A stretch of DNA of 64,000 bases from positions 1-64,000 of the forward strand of contig CBDDKF010000027.1 of assembly GCA_965230015.1 (NCBI GenBank), given 5' to 3'. Source of the DNA: JABSQH01 sp965230015. GTDB taxonomy: Bacteria; Actinomycetota; Acidimicrobiia; Acidimicrobiales; Ilumatobacteraceae. Shown here in pieces: positions 29,650 through 38,530 of the stretch. Below the pieces are notes generated by a model. That model saw only the letters and a list, made by a program, of their open reading frames with translations, did no database searches and had not been told where the DNA came from. Made by a program: the position numbers and the translations under genes. Positions within the stretch are counted from its first letter, which is position 1. Each line of letters begins with the position of its first letter.

Positions 29650-30734
29650 GCACCACGACCGATCTTCGTCCAGTTGCGCCGGCCCCTGAAGGGCCGACCG
29701 GGCTCAAGCACGGCAAGCTGACCAGGATCCAGCACTACCTGATCATCGCCGGGGCGATTGCGCTCGGCGCGGTGAGTTGGCTCATTCAAGGGGCCTCACC
29801 GAACTGGGCCCGCTGGATCATCGTGTCGGTACTCGCCTACTGCCTGCTGATCTACGGCATTTCGCGGGCCATCGAGGGCAAACGCGAAGCGATGGACCGA
29901 CTGATGTTGGCTGTCGTCACCTGTGCATTCCTCGTGGTGGCGATCCCACTCGTCTCGGTTGTGTGGACCGTGGTCTCCGAAGGAGCACCCCGGTTCGACG
30001 TCGACTTCTTCACTGAGACGATGCGCGGCGTCGTCGGCGAGGGCGGCGGCGCATACCACGCGATCATCGGCACGCTATTGATCACGGGGCTCGCAGCCCT
30101 GATCTCGGTTCCGTTCGGCGTCTTCACCGCGGTGTACCTCGTCGAGTACGGCCACGGCACCAAGCTCGCTCGAGGCATCACGTCGATGGTCGACGTGATG
30201 ACCGGCATCCCTTCGATCGTCGCCGGGTTGGCGGCATACGCCTTGTTCGAAATCCTCTTCGGACCCGGCACGCGCTCGGGCCTCGCCGGTGCATCGGCGT
30301 TGACCCTGTTGATGGTGCCGATCGTGGTGCGCGCCGCTGAAGAGATGCTGCGGCTCGTACCCAACGAGCTGCGCGAAGCGTCGTACGCGCTCGGCGTGCC
30401 GAAGTGGAAGACCATCGTCAAGGTCGTGATTCCCACGGCAATCGCCGGCATCATCACCGGCATCGTCTTGGCCATCGCCCGCGTGATCGGTGAAACCGCG
30501 CCGCTGCTCGTGACCGCCGGCCTTGCCCAGGGTGTCAACTGGAACCCGTTCGACGGCCGCATGACCACCTTGCCGGTGTTCACCTACTACCAGTACGTGC
30601 AGCCCGGGCTTCCGCCAGAAGCCGGTCAGGAGCGGGCGTGGACCGGTGCGCTCGTGCTGATCCTGATCGTGATGATCTTGTTCTCCCTGGCACGCGTCCT
30701 GTCGACCGTGCTCAAACCCAAGGGGCTGCGCTGA
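29646..30734 (+). CDS. pstA: phosphate ABC transporter permease PstA
   Basis: A 362-residue permease, longer than usual because of an N-terminal extension carrying two extra hydrophobic segments (YLIIAGAIALGAVSWLI and WIIVSVLAYCLLIYG). The core has MTGIPSIVAGLAAYALF and the EAA loop LREASYALGVPKWKTIVKVVIP. It pairs with PstC. The ATG overlaps the pstC stop. A 123-bp gap with short repeats separates it from pstB. Confidence 0.95.
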   Translation: MSTTTDLRPVAPAPEGPTGLKHGKLTRIQHYLIIAGAIALGAVSWLIQGASPNWARWIIVSVLAYCLLIYGISRAIEGKREAMDRLMLAVVTCAFLVVAIPLVSVVWTVVSEGAPRFDVDFFTETMRGVVGEGGGAYHAIIGTLLITGLAALISVPFGVFTAVYLVEYGHGTKLARGITSMVDVMTGIPSIVAGLAAYALFEILFGPGTRSGLAGASALTLLMVPIVVRAAEEMLRLVPNELREASYALGVPKWKTIVKVVIPTAIAGIITGIVLAIARVIGETAPLLVTAGLAQGVNWNPFDGRMTTLPVFTYYQYVQPGLPPEAGQERAWTGALVLILIVMILFSLARVLSTVLKPKGLR

Positions 30735-30764
30735 GTGCGCATCCGATCTACATTGACCGTGACC

Positions 30765-30815
30765 CCGTCATGATCGTTACTCCGTCATGATCGTCACTGC
30801 GTCATTGACCGTTCT
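30765..30815 (+). repeat. 17-bp tandem repeat upstream of pstB
   Basis: Two nearly identical units (CCGTCATGATCGTTACT and CCGTCATGATCGTCACT, 30765-30798) and a third diverged unit (30799-30815, GCGTCATTGACCGTTCT) are stacked head to tail in the pstA-pstB gap, ending 42 bp before the pstB ATG. They lack the GTTCAC core of the PHO box. They may be a regulator site or simple slippage. Confidence 0.6.
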
Positions 30816-30857
30816 CCCGCTGAATCCGCTGAATCCCACCTCGAAAGGCCTCCACCG

Positions 30858-31733
30858 ATGACCGACGGCACCGAGTTGCAAACCGAGACCGTCACCGACA
30901 CGGCGACGGCGACCACCACGTCTGGCGCCGAGGCGGCCACGACGGCGACGGTGTACGACAACCGCATCCAGTCGCGCAACCTGAACATCTACTACGGCGA
31001 CTTCCTTGCAGTGAAAGACGTCAACATGGACATCGAGCCGCGCTCGGTCACCGCGTTGATCGGCCCGTCCGGGTGTGGCAAGTCGACCTACATCCGTTCG
31101 CTCAACCGGATGCACGAGGTGATCGACGGGGCCTACGTCGAGGGTTCGGTGATGCTCAACGGCGAGGACCTCTACGGCGCGGGTGTCGACCCGGTGGCGG
31201 TGCGCCGCAAGGTCGGAATGGTGTTCCAGCGGCCGAACCCGTTCCCGACGATGTCGATCGCCGACAACGTCCTCGCGGGCAAGAAGTTGAACAGCAACCG
31301 GATGAGCAAGTCGGAGTCGGAAGACCTGGTCGAGAAGTCGCTGCGCGGGGCCAATCTCTGGGAAGAGGTCAAGGACCGACTCGACAAGCCTGGCTCCGGC
31401 CTCTCGGGTGGGCAGCAGCAGCGCCTGTGCATCGCTCGGGCGATCGCCGTTGAGCCCGAGGTGCTGTTGATGGACGAGCCCTGTTCGGCGCTCGACCCGA
31501 TCTCGACGCTGGCGATCGAGCAGCTGATGGCCGAGCTCAAAGAGACGTACACGATCGTGATCGTGACGCACAACATGCAACAGGCGGCCCGCGTCTCCGA
31601 ACGCACGGCGTTCTTCTCCATTGACGGCACCGGCCAGCCCGGCTACGTCGTCGAGATGGACGACACCACCGTGATGTTTTCCAACCCCAAAGAACAAGCA
31701 ACGATCGACTACGTGACCGGCAGGTTCGGCTAG
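30858..31733 (+). CDS. pstB: phosphate ABC transporter ATP-binding protein
   Basis: A 291-residue ATPase. Walker A is GPSGCGKST, the signature is LSGGQQQRLCIARA, Walker B is LLMDEPCSALDP, and the H-loop is in IVIVTHNMQQAARVS. An N-terminal tail of about 35 residues, rich in Thr and Ala, precedes the conserved core. PstB powers phosphate import through PstCA. Its TAG stop shares one base with the phoU GTG. Confidence 0.96.
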   Translation: MTDGTELQTETVTDTATATTTSGAEAATTATVYDNRIQSRNLNIYYGDFLAVKDVNMDIEPRSVTALIGPSGCGKSTYIRSLNRMHEVIDGAYVEGSVMLNGEDLYGAGVDPVAVRRKVGMVFQRPNPFPTMSIADNVLAGKKLNSNRMSKSESEDLVEKSLRGANLWEEVKDRLDKPGSGLSGGQQQRLCIARAIAVEPEVLLMDEPCSALDPISTLAIEQLMAELKETYTIVIVTHNMQQAARVSERTAFFSIDGTGQPGYVVEMDDTTVMFSNPKEQATIDYVTGRFG

Positions 31734-32449
31734 TGACCACCGAGCTGCGCGCGGAGTTCCACGAGCAGCTCGACGAGATCCAGACCGGGATCGCCAGGAT
31801 GTCGGCCGGGGTCACCGAGCTGATCCCCCGAGCCACCGACATCCTCCTCGACATGGATCTCGAGGGTGCCGAATACCTGATCCTCGGCGACGAGGAGTAC
31901 GACGCCCGGTCGGTTCGCCTCGAAGAGCGCTGCTTCGAAACCATCGCCCTACAAGCGCCGGTGGCCAGCGACCTGCGGGCGTTGGTCTCGGCGATCAAGA
32001 TCATCGCCGACGTCGAACGTTCGGCCGACCTGTGCGTCAACATCTGCAAGGCCGCGCGCCGGATCTACGGCCATGCCCTCGACGCCAACCTGCGAGGGGT
32101 GATCCAGAAGATGGGCTCCCAGGCGCAGGTGCTGTTCAAGGAAGCGACCGAGGCGTACCTCAATCACAGCGCGGTACGCGCCGCCGCCCTGCGCGACATG
32201 GACGCCTACCTCGACGACCTGCACCGCCAGTTCATCCAGGTGATCTTCGAGAGCCACGCCGCTGGCTCGCTCGACCTCCAGGTGGCGGTGCAACTGGCCG
32301 TGGTCGCCCGGTTCTACGAACGCATCGGCGACCATGCGGTCAACGTTGGCGATCGAGTGCGGTACATCGTCGACGGTTGGCTCCCCGAGTTCCCGTATCC
32401 CGAGAGCGACAACGACCCGCCGAAGACCCCCCTCGGTTCGGGGGAGTGA
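31733..32449 (+). CDS. phoU: phosphate-signalling protein PhoU
   Basis: A 238-residue all-helical protein with two PhoU repeats (FHEQLDEIQTGIARMSAGVTELI and VIQKMGSQAQVLFKEATEAYL) and a metal-binding ERIGDHAVNVGDRV segment. PhoU links the Pst transporter to the sensor kinase and represses the regulon in high phosphate. GTG start overlapping pstB; its stop overlaps the kinase start (TGATG), so it is translationally coupled on both sides. Confidence 0.95.
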   Translation: MTTELRAEFHEQLDEIQTGIARMSAGVTELIPRATDILLDMDLEGAEYLILGDEEYDARSVRLEERCFETIALQAPVASDLRALVSAIKIIADVERSADLCVNICKAARRIYGHALDANLRGVIQKMGSQAQVLFKEATEAYLNHSAVRAAALRDMDAYLDDLHRQFIQVIFESHAAGSLDLQVAVQLAVVARFYERIGDHAVNVGDRVRYIVDGWLPEFPYPESDNDPPKTPLGSGE

Positions 32450-33714
32450 TGTTGACCGTCGTCGTCGCAGCACTCGCCGGTGTCGTGATCGGCGGCGTCG
32501 TTGCGGCGTTGGTGTTCCGTTCCACGCGCAGCTCGTCAACCGTGGTGGTGGATCCCACACCGCCGGGCGGTCGCGCGCTGACCCCCGACGACGAGATCGC
32601 CTTGGCGTTGCGTGAAGCGGTCGACTACCTCGAGATCGGCGTGGTGGTGATGTCCGCCACCGGACGACTCGAGTATCGCAACCGGGCGGCGCGCGCCTTC
32701 GACGGCACCCATGTCGGCATCCTCATCGCGGAGGAAGTCGAGCAAATCCTCGGCGAAGCCCGAGGAGGTCGCCAGTCGCGGCGGATCGTCGAAGTGCAGG
32801 GCCCACCGAAGATGTGGATGACCGTCGTCGCCGAGCCGTTGCCGGGAGGCGCCGCCGCGGCGACGATCCAAGACGTCAGCGAGCGCATGCGTACGGACGC
32901 GATGCGCACCGACTTCGTCACCAACATCTCCCACGAGCTGAAGACGCCGGTCGGGGCGATCGCCGTGCTCGCGGAAGCCCTGGGCGAGGAACCCGATCCC
33001 GACACGGTCACGCGCGTGTCGGAGCACCTCGTGATCGAGTCGCATCGGGCGGTGCGCACCATCGACGACCTGTTGCGTCTGTCGCAGATCGAGTTCTCCA
33101 AGCTCGGCGAGGAGGTGGTCGAGGTCCGCACGCTCGTGGCCACCGCGATCAGCCGCGGCCAGGCAGCCAACCGCGGCCGCGACATCACCGTGACCGCGAT
33201 CGATGCAGGCGCACCAGTGCACCTGCGGTGCGATCGCCGCCAGATCGAGTCGGCACTCGGCAATCTCGTGGAGAACGCTGTGAAGTACAGCCACGACGGT
33301 GGTGTGGTGCAGGTACGCACCCGCCTGGACGACCACGCCATCGAGCTGATGGTCGCCGACCAGGGCGTGGGCATTCCGGCGCGCGACCTCGATCGCATCT
33401 TCGAGCGCTTCTATCGCGTCGACAAGGCACGCAGCCGGGAAACCGGTGGCTCGGGCCTCGGGCTGGCCATCGTTCGCCACGTCGCCAGCAATCACGGAGG
33501 CGACGTACTCGTGCACTCGCAGGAAGGCGAGGGCTCGACCTTCGTGTTGCGCTTGCCGGCGTCGCTCCTCGTCGACTCGCCCATCGCCGGTGAGCATGTA
33601 CCGGCTGCCACCACGTCGGGCCGCGCCACCGATCAGACAATGGCGCAGACCGCCGACAGCAACCAGCGCATCGCACACACCGCCGATCGCACCGAGAAGG
33701 AGGCATCGAGATGA
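32449..33714 (+). CDS. senX3: phosphate-sensing histidine kinase SenX3/PhoR type
   Basis: A 421-residue kinase with a single N-terminal membrane helix (LTVVVAALAGVVIGGVVAALVF), a PAS-like domain (about 50-150), HisKA with the phospho-acceptor His in NISHELKTP, and a HATPase with N-box NLVENAVKYS, DQGVGIP and GGSGLGLAI. The lack of an extracellular sensor domain is typical of SenX3, which listens through PhoU. A tail of about 50 residues after the catalytic domain looks unstructured. The stop overlaps the regX3 start. Confidence 0.92.
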   Translation: MLTVVVAALAGVVIGGVVAALVFRSTRSSSTVVVDPTPPGGRALTPDDEIALALREAVDYLEIGVVVMSATGRLEYRNRAARAFDGTHVGILIAEEVEQILGEARGGRQSRRIVEVQGPPKMWMTVVAEPLPGGAAAATIQDVSERMRTDAMRTDFVTNISHELKTPVGAIAVLAEALGEEPDPDTVTRVSEHLVIESHRAVRTIDDLLRLSQIEFSKLGEEVVEVRTLVATAISRGQAANRGRDITVTAIDAGAPVHLRCDRRQIESALGNLVENAVKYSHDGGVVQVRTRLDDHAIELMVADQGVGIPARDLDRIFERFYRVDKARSRETGGSGLGLAIVRHVASNHGGDVLVHSQEGEGSTFVLRLPASLLVDSPIAGEHVPAATTSGRATDQTMAQTADSNQRIAHTADRTEKEASR

Positions 33715-34409
33715 GCGAGGCAACGATTCTCGTCGTCGAGGACGAGGCCAGCTTTGTGGAAGCGCTGACGATCGGCCTCAAGCGCGAAGGGTTCGACGTC
33801 GCCGTGGCCGTGGACGGTGCCGAAGCGCTCGACCGCTACGACGTGGTGCAACCCGACCTGGTGCTGCTCGACGTGATGCTGCCCAAGGTGAGCGGCGTCG
33901 ACGTGTGCCGTCAGCTGCGCAAGCGCACGCAGGTGCCGATCATCATGGTCACCGCCAAGTCGGCCGAGATCGACACGGTCGTCGGGCTCGAGGTCGGCGC
34001 CGACGACTACGTGAGCAAGCCGTATCGGCTGCGCGAACTGATCGCCCGCATCAGGGCGGTACTCCGTCGTGCCGACACCAACGGCAACGCCCCGATCATG
34101 ACGCCGGGCATGCTCGAAGTCGGCGACGTGCAACTCGATGCCGAAGAGCACCGGGCCTCGGTGAACGGCGTCGAGCTGAGCCTGCCGCTCAAGGAGTTCG
34201 AGCTGCTGCACCTGCTGCTGGCCAACGCCGGCCGCGTGCTCCCACGCGAAACGTTGATCGACCGCGTCTGGGGCAGCGACTACGTCGGCGACACCAAGAC
34301 ACTCGACGTTCACGTGAAGCGCCTGCGCTCGAAGATCGAACCCGACCCGGCGGTGCCGACGCGCATCGTCACCATCCGCGGGTTGGGGTACAAGTACGAG
34401 CGCTCCTGA
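33711..34409 (+). CDS. regX3: response regulator RegX3/PhoB type
   Basis: A 232-residue OmpR-family regulator. The receiver domain has phospho-acceptor Asp54 (LVLLDVMLP) and the conserved Lys103 (DDYVSKPY). The winged helix follows (about 130-232, LSLPLKEFELLHLLLANAGRVLPRETLIDRVWG). It should bind the PHO box before pstS. An AAGGAGG ribosome site sits in the end of senX3. Confidence 0.93.
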   Translation: MSEATILVVEDEASFVEALTIGLKREGFDVAVAVDGAEALDRYDVVQPDLVLLDVMLPKVSGVDVCRQLRKRTQVPIIMVTAKSAEIDTVVGLEVGADDYVSKPYRLRELIARIRAVLRRADTNGNAPIMTPGMLEVGDVQLDAEEHRASVNGVELSLPLKEFELLHLLLANAGRVLPRETLIDRVWGSDYVGDTKTLDVHVKRLRSKIEPDPAVPTRIVTIRGLGYKYERS

Positions 34410-34459
34410 GTCACGATCGGTGATCACTGCGACGCCGAGCTGGCCGTAGCATCGGCGCC

Positions 34460-35707
34460 GTGACCGCTGCCGCGCCGTCGCGTCGGGTACCGCCGAGCAA
34501 GTTTCGCAAGCTGGCGTTGACCCATGCGTTGATGATGGCCGGCGACGCGGCGATGGTCGTCGCCCTCGCCGACTCGCTGTTCTTCGACATCGATCTCGAT
34601 GCGGCGCGCAGCCGTGTGCTGCTGTTCCTCGCCCTCGGTGTCACCCCGTTTCTCGTCGTCGCTCCGCTGATCGGTCCGGCGATCGACCGCGTCGCCGGCG
34701 GCCGGCGGTTGGTGATTCAGCTCGTCGCCGTGGCCCGCGTGATCCTGATGGTGCTGATGGCTCGGTTCGTCGACGCGTTGGCCTTGTTTCCGTTGGTGTT
34801 CGCCTCGCTCGTTTTGCAGAAGACCTACGTGGTCAGCAAATCCGCGCTGGTGCCGAGCACGGTGCGATCCGAGACGGAGCTCGTCGAAGCGAACTCGAAG
34901 CTCGGCTTGATCGCCGGGCTGACCGGCGCGGTGGCGGTGATGCCGGCCGGCCTACTGCTGCAGATCGGCGGGTCGACCGCCACCCTGATCTACGGCGCCG
35001 GCTTGTTCGTCGCCGCGTTCGTCGCCGCCACGCGGCTCCCGCCCGAGGTGGTGGCGACGCGTCAGGAGGCGAGCGAAGAGACCGTCCAACTGCACTCGGC
35101 GAGCATTCGCACCGGTGCGTTCGCCATGACGGTGCTGCGGGGTGCAGTCGGGTTCACGCTCTTTCTCGCTGCCTTCTGGCTACGGGCGCAGGACTCGGGC
35201 ACGTTGTGGTTCGGTGCGGTCGTCGCCGTGTCAGCCGTGGCCACGATGGTCGGCAACGCATTGGCGCCGCGGCTGCGCAACCGGTTGCGCGAAGAGACGA
35301 TGCTGTCGGTTGCGCTCGTCGCCGCTGCCGTGGTCGCCGTCGCTGCCGCAGTGCTCGGCGGCGCCGTGGCCCTGGTGTTGCTCGCCGGGGTGCTCAACTT
35401 CGTTGCCTCGCTCGGCCGCCTGAGCTTCGAGTCGATCGTCCAACGCGATGCCCCCGGCGCCAACCAGGGTCGCGCGTTTGCGCTGTTCGAGACGCGCTTT
35501 CAGCTGTCGTGGGCGGCGGGCGCGTTCATCGCCGTGGCCCTGCAGCTGACCGTCGGCCCCGGTGCTGTTGCCGTTGCCGTGGCGACGATCGCCGCGAGCG
35601 TGTACCTACGGGTGGATGCCGCGCCGGCTAGGCGCCGGTCACCCGGGCGATCCAGAGGCCAGGGGCCTCGATCTCGTTCGGCGTCGGAACGGCCCCGTCC
35701 TCGCTGA
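34460..35707 (+). CDS. MFS-type transporter
   Basis: A 415-residue membrane protein with about 12 hydrophobic segments and MFS-like loops (GPAIDRVAGGRR near residue 75, RLRNRLREE mid-protein). The substrate is unknown. GTG start. The last 25 or so residues are Arg/Ser/Pro-rich and run for 80 bp antisense into the convergent DUF2342-like gene. That tail is unlike a membrane protein end and may mean a lost stop codon or frameshift. Confidence 0.78.
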   Translation: MTAAAPSRRVPPSKFRKLALTHALMMAGDAAMVVALADSLFFDIDLDAARSRVLLFLALGVTPFLVVAPLIGPAIDRVAGGRRLVIQLVAVARVILMVLMARFVDALALFPLVFASLVLQKTYVVSKSALVPSTVRSETELVEANSKLGLIAGLTGAVAVMPAGLLLQIGGSTATLIYGAGLFVAAFVAATRLPPEVVATRQEASEETVQLHSASIRTGAFAMTVLRGAVGFTLFLAAFWLRAQDSGTLWFGAVVAVSAVATMVGNALAPRLRNRLREETMLSVALVAAAVVAVAAAVLGGAVALVLLAGVLNFVASLGRLSFESIVQRDAPGANQGRAFALFETRFQLSWAAGAFIAVALQLTVGPGAVAVAVATIAASVYLRVDAAPARRRSPGRSRGQGPRSRSASERPRPR

Positions 35708-36839
35708 ACAACGGTGCCAGACCGGTTTCGCCGGCGCGGTCGACCACGCCCTGCACGAAGGCCTTGCCGCGGGCGGTCTGTTCTGCCCCGAGCCGGATCC
35801 CGAGCAGCCGCTCGACGAACACATCGTCGGGCGACGTGTCGGCGCGGCGCCGGCGCACGGCCTCGGCGATCTGCAGCGCATTGCCGCCGATCACGCGTAC
35901 GGCGACCGCATCGACCACCCAGTCGATGACGCCGATGGTGGTCGCCACCGCCGCATCGAGCTGCGGCTGCAGTGCCAGTTGCTCATCGGACTGGACGGCG
36001 CCCAACAGCACCTCGGGATCGCCGAACGCCTGCTGCATGGCGGCGATCGGATCGCCGCCGTCGAGATCGAGCGATGTCAGCTTGTCGGTGACCGCCGACG
36101 GATCGGGGGAGAACGCGCCCACGTGGCGTTGCACCAGCGCTCGGAGATGGTCGGCCACCGGCGGCTGGGAGAACAGCGTCAGGCCGGCCAGCTCGTGGCT
36201 GATCACCCACAGGCGCATCTCGTCGAGGGCGATCTCCCATTCGCTCGCGAACGCGTCGATCGTGGGCGGTACCACCGTGATCGCCGGGGTGGCCCTGGGG
36301 ATCGGCAGGTCGTACACGCCAAAGGCCCGACGGGCCAGGGCGCCGACCATCGATCCGACGCTCATCCCCATCATCGCGGGAGCCATCATCTTGCTCAGGC
36401 CGGCCATCATCTGCGCCATGGGGTCGTCGCTCGACCCCGCATCGTCGCTGCCGCCGAGTGATGTCGCCAGCTCGGTGAACAATGGCCGATACGCCTCGAG
36501 CGTCTGCTGGGCCCATTGCTCGGGCGTAGCCACTTCGGGTTCCACGTCGGGGACATCGAGGCCCATCACGTCGGCGACGTGCAGGCGGGCGATGCGCGCC
36601 AGGTCGGCATAGGCGATGCGTACTGCGGGATCGACGTTGGCAGAGGTGCCCGAAGTGGGCGAGCCGGGCATCAATCCGCCGCCCGACGCCGAGAGCAGGG
36701 CGAACTGGCGCGCCGCGTCCCAGTTCAGTGGGCCTTGGCCGGCGAGCGCGCGCGACAGATCGCCGAACAACGGCAGGCCGGCCAACGGGTCCTGGGCACC
36801 GTCGTCGGGATCGAACGGGGAGACGTCGTCGTCGGCCAT
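35628..36839 (-). CDS. DUF2342-like (zinc metalloprotease family) protein without an intact HExxH
   Basis: A 403-residue protein of the actinobacterial family annotated as F420-biosynthesis-associated or zinc-dependent metalloprotease. A Met-rich central stretch (MAQMMAGLSKMMAPAMMGMS) and ARRAFGVYDLPIPR precede the expected zinc site. There the sequence reads WVISHELAGL (His215-Glu216-Leu-Ala-Gly219). The second zinc His of HExxH is Gly, so catalysis is doubtful. The ATG at 36839 is preferred over a TTG two codons up. It overlaps the convergent MFS gene by 80 bp. Confidence 0.8.
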   Translation of the reverse strand: MADDDVSPFDPDDGAQDPLAGLPLFGDLSRALAGQGPLNWDAARQFALLSASGGGLMPGSPTSGTSANVDPAVRIAYADLARIARLHVADVMGLDVPDVEPEVATPEQWAQQTLEAYRPLFTELATSLGGSDDAGSSDDPMAQMMAGLSKMMAPAMMGMSVGSMVGALARRAFGVYDLPIPRATPAITVVPPTIDAFASEWEIALDEMRLWVISHELAGLTLFSQPPVADHLRALVQRHVGAFSPDPSAVTDKLTSLDLDGGDPIAAMQQAFGDPEVLLGAVQSDEQLALQPQLDAAVATTIGVIDWVVDAVAVRVIGGNALQIAEAVRRRRADTSPDDVFVERLLGIRLGAEQTARGKAFVQGVVDRAGETGLAPLFSEDGAVPTPNEIEAPGLWIARVTGA

Positions 36840-36900
36840 GGTCAAATGCTACGGCCCGCCACCCCGGGTCGCGCCCGCAGCGAACCCGTAGGGTGGCGGG

Positions 36901-37920
36901 ATGTCATCGGTCGCCACGGTCGCCTTCGTCGGCGCCGATGGCCCATTGGCCCGCCGCGTCGAGCGGTTGATCGACGACTGTCCCGGCCTCACACGTGTCC
37001 ATGACGACGGAGCCGGTCGCGATGGCGATGAGACTTCGCCGGCCGAGCGCCGGGCGACCGTCGTGGTCGACCTCGGGAGCAGCGACTACGACCGCCGCGC
37101 CGAGCGTCGCGAGAGTGCTACCGAGTCGTGCTCCACCATGCTCGATGCCGCCGACCGGTGTTGCGCCGAACATGTCGTGTTCGTGTCGTCGGCCCTCGTG
37201 TACGGGGCGTCGGAGAACAACCCGATCCCGCTCACCGAAGACGCGGTGTTGCGGCCCGACGTGGAGTTTGTGTTTGCCCGTCAGCTGGCGTCGGCCGAAG
37301 AATTGGTCGAACAGTGGCGGCGCGCCCGACCCGGGCGTACCGCGGCCGTGCTGCGTCCCGCGCTGGCGCTCGCCGAGGGGGAGAGCTCCCGGCTGGCGCG
37401 CGCCGTTGTGGCCGGGCTCGGATGGCGGTTCGCTGTTGCCGACCCACCGGCGCAGTTTCTCCATCTCGACGATCTCGCCGCGGCGGTGATCACAGCGGTG
37501 GGCGCCCGTCTCGACGGGGTGTACAACGTGGCCCCCGACGGCTGGGTGGCGGGCGAACGAGTGCGCGCCCTGTCGGGCGAGCGGCCGCGCGTTCCACTGC
37601 CCGATCGGTTGCGCGACGTGTTGGCCCGGCTGAGTTGGCGCTTCCAGCGCGGTCCGATCCCACCGGGGTTGGCGCCGTACACCCAGGCATCGTGGGTCGT
37701 CGCCAACGGGCGGCTGCGGGCCGAGGGGTGGCGTCCCACGATCACCAACGAGCAGACGTACGTCGAGGCCACCGAGGCGCCGTGGTGGACGATGATCACG
37801 CCCAAGCGCCGGCAGGAACTGACACTCGGCGGGGCCGCGGTTGGTGCCCTCGGCGCGGCGGTGCTCGGGTGGTGGGCCGCCCGGCAACTCAGTCGTCGAC
37901 GTGCACGCCGGCCACGATGA
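36901..37920 (+). CDS. NAD-dependent epimerase/dehydratase (extended SDR)-like membrane-anchored protein
   Basis: A 339-residue protein. The Rossmann start VATVAFVGADGPLARRV is followed by the SDR catalytic region HVVFVSSALVYGASENN, where YG stands for the catalytic Tyr; the usual YxxxK lysine is not obvious. A C-terminal hydrophobic helix (GGAAVGALGAAVLGWWAA) and Arg-rich end suggest membrane anchoring. The substrate, probably a nucleotide sugar, is not identifiable. It overlaps the convergent membrane gene by 32 bp. Confidence 0.78.
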   Translation: MSSVATVAFVGADGPLARRVERLIDDCPGLTRVHDDGAGRDGDETSPAERRATVVVDLGSSDYDRRAERRESATESCSTMLDAADRCCAEHVVFVSSALVYGASENNPIPLTEDAVLRPDVEFVFARQLASAEELVEQWRRARPGRTAAVLRPALALAEGESSRLARAVVAGLGWRFAVADPPAQFLHLDDLAAAVITAVGARLDGVYNVAPDGWVAGERVRALSGERPRVPLPDRLRDVLARLSWRFQRGPIPPGLAPYTQASWVVANGRLRAEGWRPTITNEQTYVEATEAPWWTMITPKRRQELTLGGAAVGALGAAVLGWWAARQLSRRRARRPR

Positions 37921-38530
37921 ACACCGAGCCCGACCGCAAGTGGGCAACGACGTGACCAACCGTGTTGACCACGACGGCATCTCCTGAGGCCGTGAGCCAT
38001 GGCACGTGTCCCCACACCGTCCGGTAGGTGGCCTCGCCGACCATCACGAACACGGTCTCGTCGGGTTCCGGTGCACGCCGGGCAACACGATCGTACGGGT
38101 CGAGCGGCGCTGCCAGCACGGCGCCCGTCGCGGTGAACGTGGCCAACCCCATGGTGGGCTGGGCAGCGATGGGCCCAGCAGGGCGAACGGCGCGCACGCT
38201 CTGCACGACCGGAGGCGAGGTGGTGGCGCTCAACGTCAGCGGCGAGCCCGACCGCGACGGGGTCACTACGACCAGCAGCATCGCCACTGCGGCGATGGCC
38301 AGCGATCCGCTGGCGACGGCGATGGCGATGCTCCCACCCGCCCTGCCGGTGGGCTCGAGATCGACGTCGGCGCGCGTGGGAGCAAGCTCGGACGGATGGC
38401 GCCAGGTGCGCTCGTGTGGCGGAATCGGGCCGTGCTCCACGAAGATTGCAGCGTATACGTCCGGCGTGGAAGGTATTCCGCGGCTGCAGTGACGCGACTT
38501 CGGGGAGGAGTTGCGCCGGCTGGCTACCAT
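37889..38530 (-). CDS. membrane protein with HERTWRHPSEL motif
   Basis: A 213-residue protein: cytoplasmic N terminus with HERTWRHPSEL, one membrane helix (IAIAVASGSLAIAAVAMLLVVV) and an extracytoplasmic C-terminal half of about 110 residues. The motif recurs at the N termini of Acidimicrobiia membrane proteins, often ones with trypsin-like domains, from memory; here no protease triad is visible. The ATG at 38530 overlaps the divergent moaE ATG. The first 30 residues look non-conserved, so a GTG at 38440 may be the real start. Confidence 0.7.
   Translation of the reverse strand: MVASRRNSSPKSRHCSRGIPSTPDVYAAIFVEHGPIPPHERTWRHPSELAPTRADVDLEPTGRAGGSIAIAVASGSLAIAAVAMLLVVVTPSRSGSPLTLSATTSPPVVQSVRAVRPAGPIAAQPTMGLATFTATGAVLAAPLDPYDRVARRAPEPDETVFVMVGEATYRTVWGHVPWLTASGDAVVVNTVGHVVAHLRSGSVFIVAGVHVDD

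Noticed and set aside
30765..30815. Second PHO box before pstB
   Set aside because: The units are 17 bp and lack the GTTCAC core and the 11-nt spacing seen upstream of pstS.
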